Virus record (IMG/VR): IMGVR_UViG_3300025168_009084 | Location: 1-31,327 of that record | Origin: a virus | Strand: one strand, 5' to 3' | DNA: 31,327 bases | Shown here: piece after piece, positions 23,456-30,750 of the stretch | Layout: the number at the start of each line of letters is the position of its first letter | Position numbering within the stretch: position 1 is the first letter of the stretch | Position numbers and translations under genes: made by a program | The notes under the pieces: model-generated | What the model was told of the DNA's origin: nothing | Database searches by the model: none | The model's input: the letters and a program-made list of their open reading frames with translations, nothing else

Positions 23456-23968
23456 TTATTCCTCCATTGTTTCCCACCATTGAGGCGCGGGAGTTCCTTT
23501 GTTCCATGATGCAAACCTGCGTTTGTCATTAGAGTAGTAATTGCGGTAAGCGGAAACAGCATCTCCGCGCACCTTAAAATCATCGGGCATTGCTTGAGCA
23601 AACTCGGTGAGGATACCAACAGGTATCATGTGAAAGTATTGTTCCATGTGCTGAATAGCAGAACTACACGCGTGGATTTTACCGAAACGCATAGTGTATT
23701 CAGCGGAAAGCGTTCGACCATGTTCCGCGAGCCACAAGTAATTCATCTGTGATTCACCACACCATACAGTGCAAGGGTGATGGTGATAGCCCCCCTTGTA
23801 TGGGCGGCCTGTGGTCTTTGCTAATGGCATGATGTCATCATTAGCACCATGTCGTCTTAGCGCGCTCGCCATCATTTGCGCAGTCTCCACCACCATCTTC
23901 GGTATGTGTTTGTCGCACATCATTCGTGCCGCTTCAACAGGGTTTGCGTCTAATACAAATATATTCAT
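23456..23968 (-). CDS. phage-conserved DKH-motif protein (170 aa)
   Basis: The N-terminus MNIFVLDANPVEAARMMCD followed by DKHIPKMVVETAQMM matches a family that I recall as frequent in marine phages (MNIFVLDxDPxxAAxxxCDKHVVKMxxExAQ), often next to small early genes and sometimes annotated as a nuclease- or glycosylase-like protein; its activity is not established to my knowledge. The following segment has HHHPCTVWCGESQMNYLWL, rich in potential metal or catalytic residues. A diverged paralogue lies at 21834-22334. The start is fixed by ATGA overlap with the ART-like gene. Confidence 0.8.
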   Translation of the reverse strand: MNIFVLDANPVEAARMMCDKHIPKMVVETAQMMASALRRHGANDDIMPLAKTTGRPYKGGYHHHPCTVWCGESQMNYLWLAEHGRTLSAEYTMRFGKIHACSSAIQHMEQYFHMIPVGILTEFAQAMPDDFKVRGDAVSAYRNYYSNDKRRFASWNKGTPAPQWWETMEE

Positions 23969-24411
23969 TCTTCTTCATCTCCTATGTCATTCTTCATTGC
24001 TTCTGCGCCTCTTCTCATTAGCGCGTCTTGATTTTGTTTCAACATCTTGAGCATCATTTGTTCCGCTTCGGGTGTGTAGTGTGGATTTTGATACACCATA
24101 ACAGCACCCCATTCAATGTCTTCGGGTGGTATAGTTTCGCTTGATGTGAAGGATGCACCTTCTTCATCAATGCCAAACATCTTCGTCAATACAGGTGAGT
24201 GGTCTGTGCCTATGCGCATTCGCTTGTCGCCTTGAGGTCTGTTGAATGGTAGTGTCATTATCTCTTTACAACCCATCCGTGTAAAACACATCCAGCGCGC
24301 CGCAGAATCTTCTGCTGTTGAGCAATAGACTTCACCGAACCTCGTTTGGATACCATGTTGCATGATTGATGTTAAGTTCTCTTTAGGTGTAGCGTGGTAG
24401 TAGCGCGTCAT
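23965..24411 (-). CDS. possible ADP-ribosyltransferase-fold protein
   Basis: A 148-residue product whose N-terminus TRYYHATPKENLTSIMQHGI followed by FGEVYCSTAEDSAARW has the pattern YHxT-x-x-NL-x-x-I-x-x-x-GI...VYxS...A seen in ADP-ribosyltransferase-fold enzymes (DarT, KptA/Tpt1 and phage ARTs). H6 and Y29 fill the first two positions of the H-Y-E type triad, and SETIPPEDIEW (91-101) resembles the IPPExI strand that carries or precedes the third. NAD+-dependent modification of a host protein, RNA or DNA would be a typical phage use, but substrate and activity are unknown. It ends DEEE before the next ATG. Confidence 0.45.
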   Translation of the reverse strand: MTRYYHATPKENLTSIMQHGIQTRFGEVYCSTAEDSAARWMCFTRMGCKEIMTLPFNRPQGDKRMRIGTDHSPVLTKMFGIDEEGASFTSSETIPPEDIEWGAVMVYQNPHYTPEAEQMMLKMLKQNQDALMRRGAEAMKNDIGDEEE

Positions 24412-24740
24412 TCAAACTCACCCGTATCAACATTGAAACTCTTGTTCACTGTCACTTTGATGACAAGTTCGTTCAGCATACTGATGTGGCATTCATACAT
24501 GTCCCCATCATCTGTTATGACATCCGCTTTAGATACGCGGATGTCTGTAATCATTGCTTCAGTGTAGCCATACTTACCGTTATACCAAACTCTCATGCCA
24601 ACCTTGAGTGTCTTTTTCTTTTCGGCAGTGTCTTGCTTTCGTTTCCATTTGACTTCGTGAACAACCGCGTTGTTCAATTCAATCAGTTCATCTTTCGTCA
24701 TCGTGCGCAAGTGCGCGTATATTTTTTGTGTTGTTATCAT
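24408..24740 (-). CDS. SH3/KOW-like small protein (110 aa)
   Basis: The N-terminal 45 residues are helical and charged (MTKDELIELNNAVVHEVKWK). The middle, LKVGMRVWYNGKYGYTEAMI then TDIRVSKADVIT, has the VGxxVWYNGKxG-type pattern of small SH3-like barrels (KOW/Tudor-type) found in many phage proteins that bind nucleic acid or peptides. The start overlaps its neighbour by ATGA. The fold call is tentative. Confidence 0.7.
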   Translation of the reverse strand: MITTQKIYAHLRTMTKDELIELNNAVVHEVKWKRKQDTAEKKKTLKVGMRVWYNGKYGYTEAMITDIRVSKADVITDDGDMYECHISMLNELVIKVTVNKSFNVDTGEFE

Positions 24741-25240
24741 TGTAATACCTCTATTGGGAAAGGGTCAAGGCTTATCGGAGTGCCTTCATGTCCGCCGAAC
24801 TCGTCGCCAGTTCTTGGTGCTATGAGAATCCACCAGTCACCACAAGGTGTGATGAATCGAAGAGGCATGTCTTTGTCACCACGCAGTATAGAAAAGACAT
24901 CCTTAGCGCGGTTGTATTTTTTCGTGAACGATTTCAACAACACCCTGCAATAGTCTGTGCCAGCAAAGGTCAGCATACCGCTTGTGCCTTTGCAGTGTAA
25001 ATTGATAATCTTCGCCTTAACAGAACCGAGCGTTGTCATGGTGCTATTGTATAGCGAGTAATTCTTTTCATCCTCTAAAACATAACCATGATTCATCATC
25101 GCGTCTGTCTTAGCCTCATCGGAGCGAGGGATAATACCAACTGAATGTTCAGCATTAGTAAGACCCGAAAAAGCAATTGATTCTGTTGATACAAAATCAA
25201 ACCCTTGTGTCAGCCAGTCTTGTGTTGATACTCTCATCAT
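24737..25240 (-). CDS. hypothetical protein (167 aa)
   Basis: The start is ATGATG overlapping the upstream stop. The product is mixed alpha/beta; notable segments are GLTNAEHSVGIIPRSDEAKT and LRFITPCGDWWILIAPRTG. I recognise no family. Coupling on both sides places it in the early-gene run. Confidence 0.7.
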   Translation of the reverse strand: MMRVSTQDWLTQGFDFVSTESIAFSGLTNAEHSVGIIPRSDEAKTDAMMNHGYVLEDEKNYSLYNSTMTTLGSVKAKIINLHCKGTSGMLTFAGTDYCRVLLKSFTKKYNRAKDVFSILRGDKDMPLRFITPCGDWWILIAPRTGDEFGGHEGTPISLDPFPIEVLQ

Positions 25241-26145
25241 TCATCAACTCCTTCTTCGACTTCTTCGTAGCATTCAAAGCAATACTCAAATCCATTCGCG
25301 TCTGTCTGCATGTCGTTGTTGTCATACCATTCATCACAACCAACGCATTCGACTTTACCCAAATCATCATGAGTAGTGTGTCCATCGAGAGTCAGTGTGA
25401 CATGCGGGAAGTTGTCTGTATCAATATCAAAGACAGGGCGCATGAGGGAACGGACAACCGCACCACCATTCATGTCACCGTTGCAGATATCAATAGGGAG
25501 AACTGATAGCATTCCTGTATCAATGGACAACTTGTGTCCGTGAACATTAACTGAACCATCGCCACTAAGCCCACTGTTATACACATAGGCTTTGTATCCA
25601 TACTTCCATTCAAACTCAACACCGTTTCCTTCAAGCGTATCGTCAGTTGGTATAAGATTGATGAACTCTTCCCATTGATGGTCAGCGATTGCAATGTGCG
25701 GGTCACCGATATACCATTCGGGTCGTCGGTCATGGATAGTATCATCAAAGAGTTCTTCGATTTGCGCGTCGCTTAATCCGAATGTATCAGCGTAGTGTTG
25801 TCGGCCATCAGCGAGTTCAGTGTAGTCACCGTCGCTTGACAACTCGACACCATTAACCGCACGATACAATGCCATGTAGCAAGCAACAATGATGTAGTCG
25901 TATGGCTTACGCGCTGTCTTAGTGAAGGTAAAGAATACATCTCGACCAAGACTGTCATCGCATTCGCGCGGTATGACAAACCATTCATGATTACCTTTCA
26001 CTTGAATGAGGTCAGCAGTGATGTTCACTTCTTTCTCTTCCCAATCATCGGTAAGAGTCAAAGCCATGATTTGGTTTTGTAAGTAAGACCATTGCGCGTC
26101 TTCGATTGTTCCAACAGGAATGTATGCGTAGTGTGTGTAACCCAT
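25237..26145 (-). CDS. MGYTHY-type phage protein with C-terminal zinc ribbon (302 aa)
   Basis: The N-terminus MGYTHYAYIP is the hallmark of a widespread phage protein group of unknown function that starts MGYTHYW or similar. The body has many acidic and aromatic residues (EWKYGYKAYVYNSG) and a beta-rich domain with VNVHGHKLSIDTGML. The last 45 residues add a zinc ribbon: VECVGCDEWY and YCFECYEE (two CxxC pairs about 20 apart). The ATG overlaps the upstream stop as TAATG. The extra zinc ribbon is not something I associate with the basic family. Confidence 0.75.
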   Translation of the reverse strand: MGYTHYAYIPVGTIEDAQWSYLQNQIMALTLTDDWEEKEVNITADLIQVKGNHEWFVIPRECDDSLGRDVFFTFTKTARKPYDYIIVACYMALYRAVNGVELSSDGDYTELADGRQHYADTFGLSDAQIEELFDDTIHDRRPEWYIGDPHIAIADHQWEEFINLIPTDDTLEGNGVEFEWKYGYKAYVYNSGLSGDGSVNVHGHKLSIDTGMLSVLPIDICNGDMNGGAVVRSLMRPVFDIDTDNFPHVTLTLDGHTTHDDLGKVECVGCDEWYDNNDMQTDANGFEYCFECYEEVEEGVDE

Positions 26146-26408
26146 TACTCATCCCTCCTTCCGGCGTGTGGTAGGTCAATGCTTTTGATAGGCCAAACCT
26201 TGTTCGGCATACTGTCAAGTTCTGCTTGGTGAAAGTATCCCCATTCGGGATAAGTTCCTTGAACATATCCAAAGTGGTATCCATCCTCGCTAAGTTCAGT
26301 CGCGAACCAATACCAACCAGTCCATGACTCCCAACCTTTCAGCACTTTCTTGTCTTCGCCAAAGGCGCGTAGGTAAAGTTGTCCGTCAATTGTAATCAGT
26401 TCAGTCAT
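26145..26408 (-). CDS. hypothetical aromatic-rich protein (87 aa)
   Basis: The ATG at 26408 overlaps the upstream stop by ATGA (an extension to 26423 is within the upstream gene). The product is rich in Trp/Tyr/Phe (WESWTGWYWFATELSEDGYH, GYFHQAEL) and looks like a small beta domain with an exposed aromatic surface, of the kind described for YfbR/WG-like phage proteins, but I cannot assign a family. Confidence 0.7.
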   Translation of the reverse strand: MTELITIDGQLYLRAFGEDKKVLKGWESWTGWYWFATELSEDGYHFGYVQGTYPEWGYFHQAELDSMPNKVWPIKSIDLPHAGRRDE

Positions 26409-26959
26409 TCGTCCACCACCCAATCGCCACCAGTGCCTCGGCCAATTTCTGCGGTCGATACATTTGCATTCATGAAATTAGCCAAACCAATCTTATCAAC
26501 ATCGCCCCAGTGAGGTCTTTGGAATCGGTAAAACTGTTCGGGGTCTTGTCCGTAAGGTGCAGGGTAAAGCATACCCACAGACGGGTCAAAGATTGTAGCC
26601 TGTGCATCTTCACAAGGAACAGCCTTGAGGCTACCGCGATGACCTGTCATGTCAAGGTCACGCGCTTTCCACACCCAGCCCCAATTGGCACGACACTTCG
26701 CACCCATACAAGCGCAGTCACCAAGCATGACGGCTCTACCATCAAGCATGGCAATACCCATGACGCGTGTTGGTTCACCGTATATCTCAATGACAATGTT
26801 CAATGCTTCTGCACCGAACTTATCCATGAGGATGTCCATTCTGTTTTCATCATTCAAGTCAATGACTTGCTGAACTGCGCGAGTTAGTTCTCCATCTTGG
26901 GTGGCTCTATTCTCCGCGTTCAGTTTCCATTCTATTTTCTTTTTATTTTTATCGGTCAT
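26405..26959 (-). CDS. hypothetical protein (184 aa)
   Basis: The ATG at 26959, with GGAG 8 bases upstream, is preferred over a GTG at 26968. The N-terminal 75 residues are helical (LTRAVQQVIDLNDENRMDIL), then LGDCACMGAKCRANWGW has three Cys (CxC and a further Cys) and a C-terminal half rich in Gly/Pro/aromatics. It contains the tetrapeptide DMTG (RDLDMTGHRG), a weak echo of the FDMTG repeats of the two genes upstream. It is the first gene after the 204-base gap with inverted repeats. No family is recognised. Confidence 0.7.
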   Translation of the reverse strand: MTDKNKKKIEWKLNAENRATQDGELTRAVQQVIDLNDENRMDILMDKFGAEALNIVIEIYGEPTRVMGIAMLDGRAVMLGDCACMGAKCRANWGWVWKARDLDMTGHRGSLKAVPCEDAQATIFDPSVGMLYPAPYGQDPEQFYRFQRPHWGDVDKIGLANFMNANVSTAEIGRGTGGDWVVDE

Positions 26960-26984
26960 GTTAAACACTCCGTTCTTGCTACGC

Positions 26985-27002
26985 GCTCATCATTCCATGA
27001 GC
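26985..27002. repeat. short perfect hairpin near the 26405-26959 gene start
   Basis: GCTCAT CATTCC ATGAGC: a 6-base stem and 6-base loop, 26 bases before the downstream ATG at 26959 on the minus strand. It could be an operator or an RNA hairpin in the leader. Such a short stem can arise by chance. Confidence 0.4.
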
Positions 27003-27019
27003 AACAGTAGTCAAGGGGG

Positions 27020-27100
27020 TGGGGAGGCGTGCATCTATTCAAAAGAGATGATAAGTGAACAAATGAAAAGCGAGGGATGCAACGATGCACTACCTCCCCA
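27020..27100. repeat. long interrupted inverted repeat
   Basis: TGGGGAGG-CG-TGCATC (27020-27035) pairs with GATGCA-CTA-CCTCCCCA (27084-27100): 14 base pairs in two blocks with a small internal bulge, enclosing 48 bases. It lies wholly in the gap after the DUF932-like gene. A cruciform, a transcription terminator/attenuator or a structured small RNA would all fit; no U-tract follows on either strand. Confidence 0.6.
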
Positions 27101-27163
27101 TGAAAGGGTGATGATTTACGGTATCAACAAACGAGTATTGTTCAAGGGGTAGGGATTAGTAAA

Positions 27164-29218
27164 TCACTTGGTTGCGACCTTAACTTGTTCAACCTTGTAT
27201 TCCCATGTCTCCATGAAGGCAGGGATGTCAGTGATTGCAGTCATTACTTTCTTACCATTCGCTTTCGCGCTGTAAGGAATCTTCAATTGGTCGGGGTTGT
27301 CTGTCAACCACTGACCCATAGCATCGAAGTCATCAACAGGTTGACCTGTGTGTGCGGCGAAAGCATCAACAGCACCCTTAGCAAAGTCTTCAAGAAGGTT
27401 CGCGGCTTTGTCCGACTTCTTCATCAACAATTCAATGCCTTGTTTCGAGCCGTGAAGAACTCTCTTACCATCAGTGAAGATAGGGTTGTGAGTAATCGTG
27501 CCAGTCAAGACTTGCGCGGCGTGGAATGCACTACCGATTGCGGCCTTGTCTGCTTCGGTCTTATCCAAAGCGACATAATCAACATCGGGATTCATCCAGC
27601 CCTGCATCATTGCGTTGTAAGCGTGTCCGTGTCCAACCTTGACAGCATCCTTCGTCATCATAGCGGCAGTCACAACCAAGTTCCCATTCTTATCCTTCGG
27701 GATTTGGTCGAGGTCGCCAGCCTTGATAGTCAATTTCGGTTGAGATACAAGTCCATGCTTGGCGAATGATGTCATCACTTTGTCAAACACATTCGCTTCA
27801 ATAGGAATGTGTCGAAGGATGTGCATAGCAATCAAGTTCTTGCGAGATTCAAGAAGCGCGTCACCAAGTTGGCTGGCGAATAGTTGAGGGTCGAACTCCG
27901 AGACAACACCTTTCATGTGTCGAACCTTAGCGCGGTCACCAGCCATGAGTAATGCTTGAACTCCACCGCGTGCGGCAAGGTTGCCACAGTAGGTGCGAAG
28001 CACAGTCATGAATGCTTGAAGGGCTGACTTACCATCGTGAGCATTGATGATTGATACACCAACACGATGTCCACCTTCTTCTTCAACAAGCGCATCGCTG
28101 ATTCTGTTGGCAGACAGATTGACATAACCAAAGTTGTTGAGTGACTTAGCAGATTCGTTGCGTGTTTTGTTACTGTAACCAGTGAGGTCAAGATTAAGCA
28201 TAGCACGCGCACCTTTGTTGAAAGAGAATGCGTCGTGACTGATGAGTTCAGTCCCCGACTCAAGTTCATAGGTGAATGTGTTATCACTTGTCTCGACTTT
28301 CTTATAGACACAACCGTTCGCTTCGTTGATGCCTCGGCAAGTATCAATGACAGGGTTAAACACATCGGGGTGTTCAACTACTTCAAAACCAGCACCGGCG
28401 GCGCGGTTGATACAGTAACCGAGTGGGTTATCTTCGTCAGCGAGTGTTGGATTGAACACAGCATTGATTCGATTGTCACCTTTGTTTGTGGTGATGTCGT
28501 GGTAGGAAGTTACTTCTTGACCAGTAGTCGCATCAACAAGAACATTACGCGCAACCAAATCATATGTCTTGGTGCGGAAGTTCCATGCACCAACATTCTC
28601 ATGTCGCTTTCCGCTCACCATTGCTTTGCTGATGTCGGTTGCCATCGTTGCTTTGAGTGCTTCCGATTCAGCGAAGCGTTCTTGGCGTGCCTTTTCAGCA
28701 TCCTTGATTGCTTTAGACTTCTTCTTGGTTGTCTTGGCAGTGGCATCTTCAACTGTCTCATCCTCATCGAGAACAAAGTCTGCGAGTTCAACACCGAGCG
28801 CGTCACCAAAGTTCGGCACTTCATCGTCGGGTGTTGCACCTGTCATGTCAAACACAGGGGTGTCATCGTTGGGTGTTGCACCTGTCATGTCAAACACAGG
28901 GGTGTCATCGTTGGATGCTTGGTAGACTTCACCAAACTCAATCCACATATCAGCAATGTCTATCAGCACAGGGTCGTTGTCAGTATCGTAAGTGTAGTTT
29001 GAGGCTACACTAACATCAACACTGTTGACTCTCGCGTCTTCCAACAAAAACACATGCCAATTACTGCCGTGTTGTATGGTATGCTTGATGCACGCATTAG
29101 GAACGAACTTCTGTCCTTCCCATGCGTTAGATTCAATCACCTGCATGTCGTTCTTTTCTTCTTGCGCTACACCAATTACAATGGTGCGCGGGGCTTCGGT
29201 TTTCGGGGTATTTTTCAT
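27164..29218 (-). CDS. DUF932-like phage protein with FDMTG peptide repeats (684 aa)
   Basis: The start overlaps a small gene by ATGA. Residues 1-95 form an unrecognised domain. Residues 102-140 are an acidic linker carrying two 14-residue repeats containing TPVFDMTGATP (FDMTG at 109-113 and 123-127) and a diverged VPNFGDALG. A Lys-rich helical stretch (160-200) follows. The C-terminal 480 residues resemble DUF932, a phage/plasmid family of unknown function: GVSIINAHDGKSALQAFMTV followed by LRTYCGNLAAR (about 388-417) matches the family NSHDGS...RxVCxN core. The same FDMTG motif ends the protein two genes upstream, suggesting that both bind a common partner. The DUF932 match is from memory. 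Confidence 0.7.
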   Translation of the reverse strand: MKNTPKTEAPRTIVIGVAQEEKNDMQVIESNAWEGQKFVPNACIKHTIQHGSNWHVFLLEDARVNSVDVSVASNYTYDTDNDPVLIDIADMWIEFGEVYQASNDDTPVFDMTGATPNDDTPVFDMTGATPDDEVPNFGDALGVELADFVLDEDETVEDATAKTTKKKSKAIKDAEKARQERFAESEALKATMATDISKAMVSGKRHENVGAWNFRTKTYDLVARNVLVDATTGQEVTSYHDITTNKGDNRINAVFNPTLADEDNPLGYCINRAAGAGFEVVEHPDVFNPVIDTCRGINEANGCVYKKVETSDNTFTYELESGTELISHDAFSFNKGARAMLNLDLTGYSNKTRNESAKSLNNFGYVNLSANRISDALVEEEGGHRVGVSIINAHDGKSALQAFMTVLRTYCGNLAARGGVQALLMAGDRAKVRHMKGVVSEFDPQLFASQLGDALLESRKNLIAMHILRHIPIEANVFDKVMTSFAKHGLVSQPKLTIKAGDLDQIPKDKNGNLVVTAAMMTKDAVKVGHGHAYNAMMQGWMNPDVDYVALDKTEADKAAIGSAFHAAQVLTGTITHNPIFTDGKRVLHGSKQGIELLMKKSDKAANLLEDFAKGAVDAFAAHTGQPVDDFDAMGQWLTDNPDQLKIPYSAKANGKKVMTAITDIPAFMETWEYKVEQVKVATK
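28830..28913. repeat. two tandem 42-bp repeats inside the DUF932-like gene
   Basis: Two adjacent, nearly identical 42-base units (28830-28871 and 28872-28913) encode two 14-residue copies of the FDMTG-containing linker. The period is an exact multiple of three, so the reading frame is kept. Short related blocks (TGTCATGTCAAA) recur in the gene upstream at 29388-29452. Confidence 0.9.
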
Positions 29219-29373
29219 ACTTGTTCCTCCTTATTTTTTGTGTCCGTGGACTGTGATGCGCGAGCCTTCAATTGCTCGCAGTATGTTCTTAGCACTTGTG
29301 TAAATGCTATCATGGATGAATCCATGTCGGGTGTGATTGGTAGTAGTTGTTTGATTTCATCGTCGGGTTTCAT
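29215..29373 (-). CDS. small protein sharing a peptide with the DUF932-like protein (52 aa)
   Basis: The ATG at 29373 and TGA at 29215 overlap both neighbours as ATGA, with GGCGAAGAAG upstream; the next gene uses GGAGGAACAAGT inside this gene. Residues 22-37, IAFTQVLRTYCEQLKAR, resemble QAFMTVLRTYCGNLAAR in the DUF932-like protein encoded immediately downstream (11 of 17 identical). The remainder is acidic at the front and polar at the end. It could be a mimic or partner of one DUF932 helix. No independent family is recognised. Confidence 0.6.
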   Translation of the reverse strand: MKPDDEIKQLLPITPDMDSSMIAFTQVLRTYCEQLKARASQSTDTKNKEEQV

Positions 29374-30149
29374 TCTTCTTCGCCTCCTGTCATGTCAAAC
29401 GCACCTGTCATGTCAAAGTTCATGGTGGGTGTTGCACCCGTCATGTCAAATGTTTCTGCGGCGCGCGCCATAGAATCAGATTCGAGCGACGGTATATGAA
29501 CATTCTCATTCGCGCGGCTGGTATCACTCAATGCTTTCGCAAAGGCTTCGGGGTCAAAGTTATCCATCGCACCCTTCTCATGTAGGATTGGTGCAACACC
29601 TTTCTCTTTTAATGAGTCAGCAATTGCACCGATGTTTGTTGTGCAACCTATCCTTGCAGAAGTGTGAGTGATGTTAATGTCATTCGCAATCTCTTCATGC
29701 AGGTCACCTTCAAACTCGGAGAAGACAATCTCTTCTTCGGTCATCCGGTTGTCTTCGATGTCTTGAGCATCTTGTTCAGCGATGAGTTGTTCAATCGCTT
29801 CGGGTGTATGGTTGCGAGCGAACTTGTCAAAGGTGAGTGAGCAGATACTTACTCCGCAGTTAGAGTCTTCGCAACAGTAGTGCGTCTTCTCCATCTTACC
29901 TTGTTGAATCTTGTAAGTCAATGCTTTCCATTCTCCACCGCAACGAGGACAGTCGCGCACATACTGTGGTGGTATGTGTGCCATGTTCCTGTGTGGGTTG
30001 AGATACTTTTCCTTCAAAGGGCTTTGAGGTCGAACGAATCCATTCATAACAATCATGTATTCACCAACACCTGTGTTGTTGGTAGCCATGCTGATGACTG
30101 TGTGCTTGTCGTCAAGTAGCGTGTGAAAGTCTTGTGTGTCAAAAGTCAT
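29370..30149 (-). CDS. zinc-ribbon protein with C-terminal FDMTG repeats (259 aa)
   Basis: Residues 65-105 form a zinc ribbon: RDCPRCGGEW (C67, C70), then YCCEDSNCGVSIC (C92, C93, C98, C103). A helical acidic middle follows (MTEEEIVFSEFEGDLHEEI). A segment NFDPEAFAKALSDTSR (197-212) resembles EFDPQLFASQLGD in the DUF932-like protein. The tail is AETFDMTGATPT, NFDMTGA, FDMTGGEEE: three FDMTG copies in 22 residues. The two proteins therefore share two peptide types, which points to a common partner or to assembly with each other. The ribbon could bind nucleic acid. No family is recognised. Confidence 0.75.
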   Translation of the reverse strand: MTFDTQDFHTLLDDKHTVISMATNNTGVGEYMIVMNGFVRPQSPLKEKYLNPHRNMAHIPPQYVRDCPRCGGEWKALTYKIQQGKMEKTHYCCEDSNCGVSICSLTFDKFARNHTPEAIEQLIAEQDAQDIEDNRMTEEEIVFSEFEGDLHEEIANDINITHTSARIGCTTNIGAIADSLKEKGVAPILHEKGAMDNFDPEAFAKALSDTSRANENVHIPSLESDSMARAAETFDMTGATPTMNFDMTGAFDMTGGEEE

Positions 30150-30403
30150 ACAATCACAACCTGTGAGTATTGGTCAAGCGCGTGCTTGTTTATGACAACG
30201 AAAGTTCTTCGCGGTATCCAAGAGTATTCATGTCCTCCCGAAGTAACACGCAATCCTTTTGTTTCAGTGATGCGATAGATACCTCGACCTTCATGGTCTT
30301 CACCAAAGAACATGTAAGTTGGTGGTGCAACTTCTTGAAGGACACCATCAATCTCTCGATGCCATGTTGCGTTTGAGCGAATTAGAATTGAAGGCCAACT
30401 CAT
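30146..30403 (-). CDS. hypothetical protein (85 aa)
   Basis: The start overlaps the upstream stop by ATGA; GGGGGA lies 7 bases before it. The product looks like a compact beta domain: TYMFFGEDHEGRGIYRITE, LRVTSGGHEYSWIPRRTFVV. No family is recognised. Confidence 0.7.
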   Translation of the reverse strand: MSWPSILIRSNATWHREIDGVLQEVAPPTYMFFGEDHEGRGIYRITETKGLRVTSGGHEYSWIPRRTFVVINKHALDQYSQVVIV

Positions 30404-30750
30404 TGTGAATCCCCCGTAGGTTCAAAGCCAATCAAGTCGCGGGCCATCTGTTCCATCACATCGTTCACTGCTGAAGTCACATCAATATCTTCGACAACGG
30501 GTTGCATCTCATTCCACTTCGCTCGCATGTAAGTGTAAGCGTTTGGACTGTCACTAAAGTAGTTAGGATTAGCGCGGTATATTTCGAGGATTCTTTCTAA
30601 CGCTCGGTCATATGTTTCGTAACCATAGTTGGACATCAAATCCATAGCCTCACGCATGAGGCTATTGCTATCAGTGTTTCCATTATCAATCGCGTTGAGG
30701 TTATCAGCGGCCATGTTTCTTATATCTTCTTTCAATTCTTTTTCATTCAT
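30400..30750 (-). CDS. hypothetical helical protein (116 aa)
   Basis: The ATG at 30750 has AAGGTGA five bases upstream and overlaps the previous gene by 8 bases (ATGAATGA); an extension to 30774 is within that gene. The product is mostly helical and acidic (EKELKEDIRNMAADNLNAID, YDRALERILEIYRANPNYF). No family is recognised. Confidence 0.7.
   Translation of the reverse strand: MNEKELKEDIRNMAADNLNAIDNGNTDSNSLMREAMDLMSNYGYETYDRALERILEIYRANPNYFSDSPNAYTYMRAKWNEMQPVVEDIDVTSAVNDVMEQMARDLIGFEPTGDSQ

Larger units (their letters stand above)
26960..27163. other. 204-base intergenic region with two inverted repeats
   Basis: The gap lies between the DUF932-like gene and the next minus-strand gene. It contains a long inverted repeat (27020-27035 with 27084-27100) and a short hairpin (26985-27002), described separately. 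G-rich tracts TCAAGGGGGTGGGGA (27011-27025) and TCAAGGGGTAGGGA (27141-27154) are imperfect direct repeats on the plus strand. A plus-strand frame 26997-27152 (51 codons, ATG start) spans the structure but has no ribosome-binding sequence. No TATA box is evident. It may be a leader, terminator, structured RNA or protein-binding site. Confidence 0.6.

Noticed and set aside
23456-23968. Calling the DKH-motif protein a pyrimidine-dimer glycosylase
   Set aside because: I recall such labels on relatives, but the T4 DenV active-site pattern is not visible, so no enzymatic function is assigned.
26997-27152. Plus-strand frame of 51 codons in the inverted-repeat gap
   Set aside because: No ribosome-binding sequence and it runs against all surrounding genes; noted in the gap description instead of being called a gene.
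28830-28913. Tandem repeats considered as a CRISPR array
   Set aside because: There are only two adjacent units with no spacers, in frame inside a long coding sequence, and they encode a peptide repeat.
28235-29002. Plus-strand open frame of 255 codons
   Set aside because: It lies entirely opposite the DUF932-like gene, shows no sensible domain, and mirrors its repeats; it is a shadow.
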